The notes under the pieces were generated by a model. The model worked only from the letters and a program-made list of their open reading frames with translations, ran no database searches and was not told the DNA's origin. This document shows, in pieces, positions 47,455-57,900 of a DNA stretch of 64,000 nucleotides. Position 1 is the first letter of the stretch; every line of letters begins with the position of its first letter. This DNA comes from Thuidium tamariscinum. Lineage: Eukaryota; Streptophyta; Bryopsida; Hypnales; Thuidiaceae. Position numbers and translations under genes: made by a program. The stretch covers positions 7,504,501-7,568,500 of the forward strand of contig OX344758.2 in assembly GCA_947034885.2 (NCBI GenBank). Reading direction: 5' to 3'.

Positions 47455-49100
47455 ATTAGTCACATTAGTCACAATTTAGTATATTTGCCACAACTTTTGC
47501 ATGGGCAATTGAAATTTTCTAGATTTTTTTATACATGCTTGGCATGATGTGGAACACCTACTTGAAAATTTTCAAAAGCAAAGGACACTTTTAGAATTTT
47601 GTACAATTTTTTGATGGTTTTGACTTACAACCCAAAAAGAAATAAAATTTGAAGTCACTTATCCAACTTCGAATGTCAATATGCTTCATTAGGATGCATT
47701 AGAAGTATTTGGAGATTTTCAAAAAAATTTGAAAAAGAAAAGGCTAGAAATTTGGGAGATATGTTCAATTGTGACTAATGTGACTAATGCTCTTTGGGGC
47801 ATTAGTCACATTAGTCACAATTTAGTATATTAGCCACAACTTTTGCATGGGCAAATAAAACTTTCTAAATTTTTTCATACATGCTTGGCATGATGTTGGA
47901 CACCTACTTGCAAATTTTCAAAAGCAAAGGACACTTTTAGAATTTTGTACAATTGTTTGATGGTTTTGACTTACAACCCAAAAAGAAATAAAATTGGAGG
48001 TCACTTGTCCAACTTCAAATGTCAATATGCTTCATTAGGATGCATTGGAAGTATTGGGGGATTTTCAAGAAAAATTGAAATTGAGAAGGATAGGAATTTA
48101 GGAGATATGTTCAATTGTCGGACCTCTGGCGTCCGCCTCGGGTCATCCAACGACAGGCCCGTCCGCCTCGGAAGTCGTCGGCCGAACCTGGCGTCCGACA
48201 GCCCCGCTATGCATCCGCCCTTCCGATGTCCTCGTCCGCCTTGTCGACTTCGCCGTCCGCCCTTCCGACCGCCCAGCGTCCGCCCTTTGGCCCTGCTCGT
48301 CCGCCTTGACAACCGAGTGGACGTTCGACAAAGGCGTCTGCCCTTCCGACCGCCCAGCGTCCGCCCTTTGGCCCTGCCCGTCCGCCCTGCCGACCGAGTG
48401 GGCGTCCGACAAAGGCGTCTGCCCTGCCGACCGACTAACCTCCGCCGAAGACCGCTCAGATTTCAAGTCCAAACTCAACATTGGATTCCACAAGTGAAAA
48501 CTTGACATTGGATTCCACAAGTCCAAACTCAACATTGGGTTCCTAGAAGTCATATTTAAAGCTTTAACCCTTAAAGGATCGTCAATATACTTTCTCCAAA
48601 AGCGCTCCAAAAGACCAAAACTGCCATTTCTAGTACAAGTACCAAAAATTTTGGAAAAAAACTTTTTTTGACATATCTGACTGTAGGATATTGTATTATA
48701 TAGTATCAAAAACATGTAGTAAAAATTTCAAACATTTCCACCGAGTGGATTGCAAGATATAAGCATTCAAATTAACTAAAATCATTTTTTTGACTTTGTG
48801 AAAAGCAAGGCAGGTGCACTTCACGAGCTCACATTTCTATGAAAAAATGACCTAAATGGTGGTGCTTCTTTGGATTTGTTTTCCTAGACAAGTTGGGCAC
48901 ATGCTTGAAAATTTTCAAATCATTTGGAATAGTACAACATATAGGAAAAAAATAGTAAGTATGTAGTAGTAGAGAATGATTAAACATACTAAATTATTTA
49001 TAGTTGAAATATGGAATTGAAAATTTCCAATCCCAAATTCTCAATGGTTGAAAATTTGAAATGTTGTAATAATGTATCTACATCCTACGATTTTATTTTT
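47455..49100 (+). repeat. Left arm of the large inverted repeat
   Basis: This arm carries about two 340-bp tandem units, then a GC-rich block (48117-48460) with an 81-bp duplication, then the first 533 bp of a TTAA-family element. The same order occurs inverted at 51029-53190. The inner edge is sharp: CATCCTACGATTTTATTTTT is shared, and the arms diverge after 49100 / before 51029. Confidence 0.85.
48117..48460 (+). repeat. CpG-rich GTCCGCC block with 81-bp tandem duplication
   Basis: CCTTCCGACCGCCCAGCGTC recurs 81 bp later (48261 and 48342). Because 81 is a multiple of three, long frames stay open on both strands. The right arm holds a shorter version (51640-51822). The words GTCCG/CGGAC link it to the terminal blocks of the element. 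Confidence 0.75.
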
Positions 49101-49521
49101 GTCCAAGAATATTGGAATTTGGGTAAGATAAAGGATTTCGAAGTTTATTTTTAGAGTAGGAAATCCAAAATTGCCCAAAACCAAAAATCCCACATAACTT
49201 TTGACTCATTCATCAAAATGGAATGATTCAAAACTTCACGCGTATACAAAATTCTAGAAAATCAATTTGTGGAATTCTTGTTTATGAAAAAAGTGATTTT
49301 CTCTGATTTACATGAAATGCCCAGTTATGAAAAAAAATAACATATTAGGCTATAACTTTTGACTTATATTTTCAAATGTCATGAAAATTTGGTGCATATG
49401 AAAGATCTTCCTTGCCTCCACATTCTATTCAAATTTCAGCCTCAAATCTAAAAATCCCCGCTCGTAGGTACCTGCCCAAAATTTCTATACATCCCAAAAA
49501 GACAGTGCGGTCTTTTAAGGG
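48568..49521. mobile_element. Complete TTAA-family TIR element, 954 bp
   Basis: TTAA at 48564-48567 and 49522-49525 flanks CCCTTAAAGGATCG and, inverted, CCCTTAAAAGACCG. The interior aligns with 14202-15128 (inverted) and 4514-5290. The element crosses the inner edge of the large inverted repeat, so its first 533 bp are also present, inverted, at 51029-51561 with the outer TTAA preserved. Confidence 0.8.
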
Positions 49522-49606
49522 TTAAAATGGGAAGCGTTGGAAAAAGCATCCAATGTTCAATGTATGTGTGAAATTGAGTTTCATTCCGCACATTTAAAGA
49601 AAGTAA

Positions 49607-49709
49607 GTCCTAAACCCTACACCCTATCCGAATAGCATCGACGTCCACTTTTGTAGAGTGTAGACAAGCCCAAACCCTAAACCCTAAATTCTAAACCCTA
49701 AACCCAAGC
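49607..49709 (+). repeat. Short interstitial telomere-like repeats
   Basis: Two runs of CCCTAAA-type units: CCTAAACCCTACACCCTA near 49609 and CCCAAACCCTAAACCCTAAA near 49669, continued by AACCCTAAACCC. This matches the plant telomere repeat TTTAGGG. Too short and degenerate to be a telomere. Confidence 0.75.
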
Positions 49710-50190
49710 TTCTTCATCATTTTTGCATTATGGGTGTCATATAAAATAATAAATAGTGAAAGTAAATTGATGAATGATCCAAGGATTCAACACATTATTA
49801 ATTAAAAAAATGTATACACCCTACTTTAATAGAAAAAATATATATTCTTGACATATTTCTAAATGCAAACTAGTAAGGGATAAAATTATTTGAAGTACAC
49901 TCCTTCATATTCACATTCACAGATTCACTTACATTCAAATGAAAGATTCTATAATTTTTCACATTTTCAAATTTTTTTTCAAGTATAATTGCATCATTTT
50001 CAAATTTGACTCATCCTCTTATGCAATCTTGAATGTCATCATCTTCCAACTGTAGAATTGTAGAAAGTATGGTGATACATTTTTCTAATTTGTTTAGAAA
50101 TTGAAATATTAGGCCCTTACAAGTTACAATTTGAGAGTTGAGAATGTCTTGCAATAAAATATGGTTATAAATCTCTCCCTATATTGTTAA

Positions 50191-50815
50191 CCCCTAAAGG
50201 ACCAAGGCCATTTTTTTGTTACAAACCACTCAAAACTGCCATTTTTGCTGCGTTCACTATAAGAAAACCAAAAAAATACTTCTCTTGGGATCTAACCGTA
50301 GGATCTTGTACTTTATTTATCTAGGATAATGTGGTAAAAATATCAGATGCCTTGACCACCATTCGTGGAATTTTTTGGAACTATGGAGTATGGACCTTGA
50401 ATTAAAATTTTTTAAGGAATTTGAAGAACTTAGAACTGAGTTGAAAGTCTAAGACAAAAATTTCAAGAAAGATAGGCTTGATTTTCATTATTCAAAAAAT
50501 AGTTAAGTACAAGTAAGTCCAAGATTGAAAGAAAAACTAAATCATTAATAGCTCTAACATGGGATTGAAACACAATAATCTCAATGGTGAGATTGTTCTA
50601 GCTATTTTCAACCCCCCGTCCCTTATTTTCAATATTTTGTGTTCATTGGATCATAATTGTTGCTCTTGGGCATCAATTGTGAAAAAAATTACATTCCATG
50701 AAAGTTAATCAATTTTTTTAATCTTCTGAAGAAGTTTGTAAAAACAAAGATCAAATTTGAATTTCAGCCCGCAGGTACTAGCACAAATCACATGTTTCCC
50801 CTAAAGGACCAAAAG
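50191..50815. mobile_element. TTAA-family element, left end plus rearranged right end
   Basis: TTAA (50187-50190) precedes CCCCTAAAGGACCAAGGCC. The interior resembles 8603-9513 (GTGGTAAAAAT-TCA, CAAGATTGAAA). At the right, CCCCTAAAGGACCAAAAG (50798 on) lies in direct instead of inverted orientation, so this end is rearranged or belongs to another copy. Confidence 0.5.
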
Positions 50816-51028
50816 TGAATGATCTCTAGGATTTCAAATTTCAATTGGAATTCCATTAAATTTGAAAATTCCTTTCTCATGGGAGGTGTGTTATTGTGTT
50901 TGGAACAATTTGAATCAACTAAATTTCAACTATTGATATTGACAATTTCCAATATTTAAGACTAGTATCATTATAATTTCCTAGAATTACAAATTCTTTC
51001 AAAAGAGATTAATTTATGATTCCTAGAA

Positions 51029-53190
51029 AAATAAAATCGTAGGATGTAGATACATTATTACAACATTTCAAATTTTCAACCATTGAGAATTTGGGATTGG
51101 AAATTTTCAATTCCATATTTCAACTATAAATAATTTAGTATGTTTAATCATTCTCTACTACTACATACTTACTATTTTTTTCCTATATGTTGTACTATTC
51201 CAAATGATTTGAAAATTTTCAAGCATGTGCCCAACTTGTCTAGGAAAACAAATCCAAAGAAGCACCACCATTTAGGTCATTTTTTCATAGAAATGTGAGC
51301 TCGTGAAGTGCACCTGCCTTGCTTTTCACAAAGTCAAAAAAATGATTTTAGTTAATTTGAATGCTTATATCTTGCAATCCACTCGGTGGAAATGTTTGAA
51401 ATTTTTACTACATGTTTTTGATACTATATAATACAATATCCTACAGTCAGATATGTCAAAAAAAGTTTTTTTCCAAAATTTTTGGTACTTGTACTAGAAA
51501 TGGCAGTTTTGGTCTTTTGGAGCGCTTTTGGAGAAAGTATATTGACGATCCTTTAAGGGTTAAAGCTTTAAATATGACTTCTAGGAACCCAATGTTGAGT
51601 TTGGACTTGTGGAATCCAATGTTGAGTTTGGACTTGAAATCTGAGCGGTCTTCGGCGGAGGTTAGTCGGTCGGCAGGGCAGACGCCTTTGTCGGACGCCC
51701 ACTCGGTCGGCAGGGCGGACGGGCAGGGCCAAAGGGCGGACGCCAGGTTCGGCCGACGACTTCCGAGGCGGACGGGCCTGTCGTTGGATGACCCGAGGCG
51801 GACGCCAGAGGTCCGACAATTGAACATATCTCCTAAATTCCTATCCTTCTCAATTTCAATTTTTCTTGAAAATCCCCCAATACTTCCAATGCATCCTAAT
51901 GAAGCATATTGACATTTGAAGTTGGACAAGTGACCTCCAATTTTATTTCTTTTTGGGTTGTAAGTCAAAACCATCAAACAATTGTACAAAATTCTAAAAG
52001 TGTCCTTTGCTTTTGAAAATTTGCAAGTAGGTGTCCAACATCATGCCAAGCATGTATGAAAAAATTTAGAAAGTTTTATTTGCCCATGCAAAAGTTGTGG
52101 CTAATATACTAAATTGTGACTAATGTGACTAATGCCCCAAAGAGCATTAGTCACATTAGTCACAATTGAACATATCTCCCAAATTTCTAGCCTTTTCTTT
52201 TTCAAATTTTTTTGAAAATCTCCAAATACTTCTAATGCATCCTAATGAAGCATATTGACATTCGAAGTTGGATAAGTGACTTCAAATTTTATTTCTTTTT
52301 GGGTTGTAAGTCAAAACCATCAAAAAATTGTACAAAATTCTAAAAGTGTCCTTTGCTTTTGAAAATTTTCAAGTAGGTGTTCCACATCATGCCAAGCATG
52401 TATAAAAAAATTTAGAAAGTTTTAGTTGCCCATGCAAAAGTTGTGGCTAATATAGTAAATTGTGACTAATGTGACTAATGCCTCAAAGAGCATTAGTCAC
52501 ATTAGTCACAATTGAGCATATCTCCGAAATTCCTAGCCTTCCCAATTTCAATTTTTTTTGAAAATCCCCAAATACTTCCAGTGCATCCTAATGAAGCATA
52601 TTGACATTTGAAGTTGGACAAGTGACCTCCAATTTTATTTCTTTTTGGGTTGTAAGTCAAAACCATCAAACAATTGTACAAAATTCTAAAAGTGTCCTTT
52701 ACCTTTGAAAATTTGCAAGTAGGAGTCCCTCATCATGCCAAGGATGTATAAAAAGATTTAGAAAATTTTAGTTGCCCATGCAAAAGTTGTGGCTAATATA
52801 CTAAATTGTGACTAATGTGACTAATGCCCCAAAGAGCATTAGTCACATTAGTCACAATTGAACATATCTCCCATAATCCTATCCTTCTCAATTTCAATTT
52901 TCTTTGAAAATCCCCAAATACTTCCAATGCATCCTAATAAAGCATATTGACATTTGAAGTTGGACAAGTGACCTCCAATTTTATTTCTTTTTGGGTTGTA
53001 AGTCAAAACCATCAAACAATTGCACAAAATTCTAAAAGTGTCCTTTACTTTTGAAAATTTGCAAGTAGGAGTCCCTCATCATGCCAAGCATGTATAAAAA
53101 AATTTAGAAAATTTTAGTTGCCCATACAAAAGTTGTGGCAAATATACTAAATTGTGACTAGTGTGACTAATGTTTCAAAGGGCATTAGTC
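51029..53190 (-). repeat. Right arm of the large inverted repeat
   Basis: Reverse-complement match of 47455-49100, but longer because it carries about four 346-bp tandem units instead of two. Its GC-rich block (51640-51822) is shorter and lacks the 81-bp duplication. The long frames at 51412-51912 and 51456-51989 are the same DNA as those in the left arm and are not genes. Confidence 0.85.
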
Positions 53191-53195
53191 ACAAT
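51830..53195 (+). repeat. 346-bp tandem repeat, about four units
   Basis: The landmark GCATTAGTCACATTAGTCAC or its variant recurs near 52144, 52490, 52836 and 53182, a constant 346-bp spacing. Each unit contains a palindrome TTGTGACTAATGTGACTAAT / ATTAGTCACATTAGTCACAA around CCCCAAAGAG. The left arm has two units (47455-48116). Confidence 0.85.
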
Positions 53196-53299
53196 TGAAC
53201 ATATCTCTCAAATTCGCTTAGGACGTTGTAGGTACACGAACCTGAATCCCAATAAATATGTGAATGTTAAAGGTCACTATGAGCCCCCCTAAGACCCAA

Positions 53300-53711
53300 G
53301 GTTGAGGGCTGAAAAATAAAAAGGGGTCCGTCTAAACTCTAAAGCCGTCTGCCGTCCGCCCATTCCGTCGTCCCGTTCGCCAAAGGACCGCCCGTCCGCC
53401 CATTCCGCCGTGCCGTCATCCAGTCGGTCCTCCCGTCCGCCGTGCCGTCCGTCTACGCATGCCCCGTCCTCCCGCCGTCCGCGCAAATTAAACCGCCCCC
53501 CGATTGTTCCGCTTCCCCGTCCGCCAGTAAACTCGCCGTCCGACAGCCCGTCTGCCGGTAAAACCGCCGTCCGCCACGGTAATTAGGCCATCCGCCATTT
53601 TTACCCAACGTCCGCTGCGCCCGCTACGTCCGGACGTTTGGACGTTTGGACGTTTGGACGTCCAGATTTTGGGCGTAATTTTACAAAAGACGTAGAGTCC
53701 GCACAACCCTG
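53300..53711. repeat. CpG-rich right terminal block of the hAT-like element
   Basis: Rich in CCGTCCGCC words and ending with three tandem ACGTTTGG units (53632-53658), GGACGTCCAG and finally CCGCACAACCCTG. It mirrors the left block in composition and subterminal words but is not a simple inverted copy of it. Confidence 0.65.
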
Positions 53712-54121
53712 ATGAGAGGGAATTTAGGAATTGAAATTCTACATTTGATTAAGCCTACCAAGGACAATAAAATTTGAGCTTAGTAAAGCTTTGAAATTTC
53801 AATTGATTTTTTATTCTACATACATTATTCCTTTGTAGAATTCTTGGATAGCCTTTCCTGAATCAGGTCTTTATACCTTTGATAATTGTATCTAAAAGAA
53901 TTTGCTTTAGTTTTTAGCTTAGTTTCTAATTACATATAAGTTTTTGATTCTAGACATGCTAGAGTCAAATAAGCTCGTTTGAGGGCATTTTTCTCTTACT
54001 TGTGACCCTCAATCCAATTTTCAATCGAAATTAACTAGAAGTGTTGTACTTTAGCGCATAAATGCACTCTTTTGGTGTGTTTTGTTTTTTTTTCCAAAAA
54101 CGGCTTGTTTAAACTACTCAG

Positions 54122-54219
54122 TGTGCCAAAATTGGAGGTACCACAAGATACTCTAGGAAACACCGTTGAATCCGATAGTGTTTCCTAGAGTATCTCGTGG
54201 TACCCCCAATTTTGGCACA
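54122..54219. repeat. Hairpin family H, copy 6
   Basis: TGTGCCAAAATTGG...CCAATTTTGGCACA is a nearly perfect 98-bp palindrome. The arms include GGTACCAC-AGATACTCTAGGAAACAC and the centre is TTGAATCCGAT. Confidence 0.8.
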
Positions 54220-54472
54220 TTGAGAAGTATGTTTTAAGAAAATCTCTGAAATCATTTTTAGTTTAGGGATTTTAGTTCAAATCCATGGGGTTTTTTGGCT
54301 TGCAAAAGCCTTGATCTAAACTAAATGCCATATGTTAGATCTTCTATGATTGAGTTCTTTGGCACTTTATTTTTGAAAATCAACGGCCATGTAAGCAGAT
54401 TCTTCATAAATGATTTTTTTTTAAGAAATCTCATTCTTTACAAATTTCTAATTTTCTTTGAAATCTCAATTA

Positions 54473-54577
54473 GGTACCCAAAATTGGGGTACCATGGGTC
54501 ATGGGATACTAGAGAAAGTACCGTCGGATCCAACGATACATTCTTGGGTCTCTCATGGTACCCCATTTTTGGGTACC
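54473..54577. repeat. Hairpin family H, copy 7
   Basis: GGTACCCAAAATTGGGGTACCATG pairs with CATGGTACCCCATTTTTGGGTACC on the other side around GTCGGATCCAACGAT. The loop centre is itself near-palindromic, as in other copies. Confidence 0.8.
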
Positions 54578-54930
54578 CTTGTGAATTCCATTATTTTTAT
54601 TTTTATTAATTCTTTTATTTGTGTGCAATTTTGCGAGGTTCCTAACGCTATTTTAGGGCCAACATAAGGTTTTCAATTGATTTCTTAGCAAGTATAGAGC
54701 ATTGAAGTCCAACTTTGTGTGTGCCATCCCCACGTGCGCAATGCGCAATGCCTTGTGCAGGGGACCCCATTTGTGTATACATATTTTGAACCTATAGTAT
54801 TAAGCTAGACTTGTTGATCCTTACTCGGTGTTTTAGAAATTAGCCCAAAGTTGGCACCCAATTGTTTCAAATTTCTTTCATCTCTTGTAGTCAAACCTCT
54901 TCATTTTTCTATTTCTAATTTTCTCCATGG

Positions 54931-57900
54931 TTGGAATGTCAGAGTAAGGGCATTCATGCTCGTGAAGGCGTTGCTGGTGCCAATGGCCAAGTTTTATCCA
55001 TTCAAGCCTTATATGAAGGAGGTCCATCCGAGGCAAAGACTCTGAAAGATGTTGAGGAGGTGGTTGGAGAATCCAAAGATGAAGAGGAAGAGGAGGAGGA
55101 AGAGGATCTACCGATCTGGTAAGATTTGAAGACATCATGAGTGTAGCAAGTCGTACTGTAGATGCCTTAGATGTCTCTATGCACACCTGCTATATTAATT
55201 GGCCAGGTCACCTTGTTGCAGGCTTCAATCGCAAACACAAGAGTATTAAGTTTTCTCCCAAAAGTTTAGAGACCAAGTATAGCTCAGAGCCATAGACATG
55301 CACGCTCATTATAAGTCTAGAGTTGCACAAGTTGAGTGACTCAGATGATAGTGGTAGACTGCATTTCAAGGGAGAATTCATCATTATTCTCAACTCAGAT
55401 TCAAACACCGACAGTAAGGTTGATGTTGTTAGTACTTGAATGGCACCACAAATTGCCCATGTAGTTCTGAGAGCTCTTTGAGTCTACTACTTAGTGAACT
55501 TTTTTTGCAATCAAAACAGCAGTCATTTTGGACTTCCAATTTGATGTAAAGGGTTCACTATTTTTGCTCATCAATGATCAATGATGTCCTGTGCATTCAT
55601 TCAATGTCCTTTTTTATTTTAAGTGATGGAATTGGATTTGCAAATGGATGTCACACTGGTAGCTGAAAGACAAGAAGATAGAATCATGGAGACTCCTGGA
55701 AGAGAAGATAACCTTCAACCCGACATTAGGGGGGATGGAGACTTCAATCAACCTAGAGTGGGGGGTGAAGAAGATATAGAGATGTTAGGGGGAAATGACA
55801 TGGGTGACGATGAAGAAAAGGACCTCCTTGAAGACAACCTCCAAAGTTTGCAGAAGGTGGACTCCATCACCACCATCAATGCCTCGAGGATGAAGCCTGA
55901 GAAGACCTTCTGCCTCTCTATTCCTCTTTGTAGGATGTTTTCTATGCCAATGGTTCTATCGACCCTCTCATGCGACATCCAGTTCTTAGAGAGGGAATTC
56001 ACAAGTGGATATCGAGATGACGTAGCTGTCTTCTATGTGTCTACCACCAATGAGGTGAGAGAGTCCTCACAGTTCACCAAAGAGGAAATGGATGAGTGGG
56101 ACCCTCTGTGGAAATGCAAAAATGTAGAGTTTGAGAGCCAATTGGATGCCAATCCGGCTCTCAAGTACCTCAAGAACTCTAAGTTCTTCGTCTGTCACGA
56201 AAACCATAGACTCCTTATATGGATGAACGTCATTTCCAGGATGTATGCCACCAACTGTGATTGGCACTATGCCATGGACAACATTCTCTTAAACACGAAG
56301 GGAAAAATTGAACTCGTTATGTAGGTCATGTACAACATCAATAAGTAGGTGCATGAAAACAACTCTACTCTCTCTTACTTGTCTTGCATACATTGTATTT
56401 TCAATTGCATCTTGTTCTATACAATGATAATCAATTCCTACTTTATTTAAAGTGGATGGAATGTACAAATCCATAGAGGATTCACACATCAAAACCAACC
56501 TCGTACACACTCTCTACTGGGTGCAAAAGTATGGCCTACTGCCCATGGAAAGGTTCAATGAAATACTCAGGCCTTTGGAGAGAAAGAAATGTATTGCACT
56601 GCTAGCAAAAAGGACGTGGTACTCCATACCTATAGAGGTCTTCACTTCCTTCATTTTCAAGGTAAGACTTACAAAAAGCCTCTCTTTTACATCTACTCTT
56701 TGTTTCTTGTTATTGCCTTGGTTTCTTTCATTTGCTGAGGTTTGAAAAAAATGTAGGAATAGACAACAAGAGATTGCCATGGCAGCAAATGCAGCCCTTT
56801 GGAGGTACACAGAGACGACATCACCTCGATATCAAACCGCAAAAGGGGAAATTTTATGCATGAGGGTAGAAGCCAAGGAAAATAATGTCAAATTCTATGT
56901 CAAGATGATCAAGCTCTTCACCGTTGCCAATCTCGCTCATGGAACGTGATTCCTTGAAGAGGTTAGTTGAATTGCTTCACTGATCATGTCTTCTCTCACT
57001 GTCATTCTTCCTTGCATTCAAAATGAAATTCAATGGCTTCGTGGTTGTCTAGGTGGAGAGGCATTGAAGCTCCAATGAGGTGCCCAAAACGATGCTTGAG
57101 AAATTGCAGATGGTGGTCACCTACAATACGATGCCATACCACAAAATGAAGTTCCTCAAGTGGTAGAACACATCCATTCCATCTCATGATGCTAGGAAGT
57201 TCCTAGCCAAACTTGTCGCTGAATCACATCTCGAACCATTCTTCAACAAGTACGTCTGGTATGTAGGGATAAGTTCATTCGTTCACACCATTTTAGATTC
57301 ATGTTGTTATTTTTTTTGGTAGAAGTGCTTATAGGTACTTTCTTTGCATCTCACGTTTTTGTACATGAAATGAATTTCTTGTTCTAATCAACATTTTCTA
57401 CAGATCGAGGATGCTTTGGTCTAATACTTCGATGGGATGGTCAGACATGACAATCTCAAGATTGACATGATGGTCCCGTAGTAGCCAGAGACATTGCATG
57501 ACTACATCAAGGGATGGAGGAAGAAGATCTAGGACCAAGGATTCGAACCTATCTTCAAAGGTGCTAATTACTTTAAGAAAGGAGATTCATTCATGAATTA
57601 CAAAGGCTCCAACTTAGTGGTCCAAAGAGTTCTTTTCCAGTATGCTTCAAACATTGGTCAATGTTTTTCTAAAGTCATTTGCCTTACGCTTTGACCTTGT
57701 TGCTCACAATTCTATCATGTTTGTTATCGAAGGACATACCATTTGAAACTCAACAGGATATTGGTTGCTAGAGTTTGTTACTTCTCTCTATTCATTCAAT
57801 TGATCGGCGTGGCAGGTACTTCAAGTATGAGCTCCAAGAAAAGGGGGCAATTAAACGACGGGACTTTCCATCTTTCTTGTCCTCATGGTTGGACCGCAAC

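Larger units (their letters stand above)
46403..53711. mobile_element. 7.3-kb hAT-like foldback element
   Basis: A perfect 8-bp duplication ATGAGAGG (46395-46402, 53712-53719) flanks ends TAGGGCTGTGCAGAC and, inverted, CAGGGTTGTGCGGAC. Both ends are followed by clusters of GGACGTCC, as in hAT subterminal repeats. The body is a giant imperfect inverted repeat (47455-49100 against 51029-53190) around a 1.9-kb centre. No hAT transposase is recognised. A third terminus-like sequence (GACCCTG then ATGAGAAT, 46793-46807) lies inside the left end, so a 397-bp element (46403-46799) is an alternative reading. Confidence 0.65.
53720..54930. other. Intergenic stretch with two family-H hairpins
   Basis: Apart from the hairpins at 54122-54219 and 54473-54577, I see no gene or terminus. 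A short GCGCAATGCGCAATGCC direct repeat lies at about 54737-54752. Confidence 0.45.

Noticed and set aside
47945-48715. 186- and 190-codon frames and their copies at 51412-51989
   Set aside because: They run across the junction of tandem repeats, the GC-rich block and a TTAA element, and exist in both arms only because the DNA is inverted-duplicated.
49607-49709. A chromosome end
   Set aside because: Only a few degenerate units, with unique sequence on both sides.
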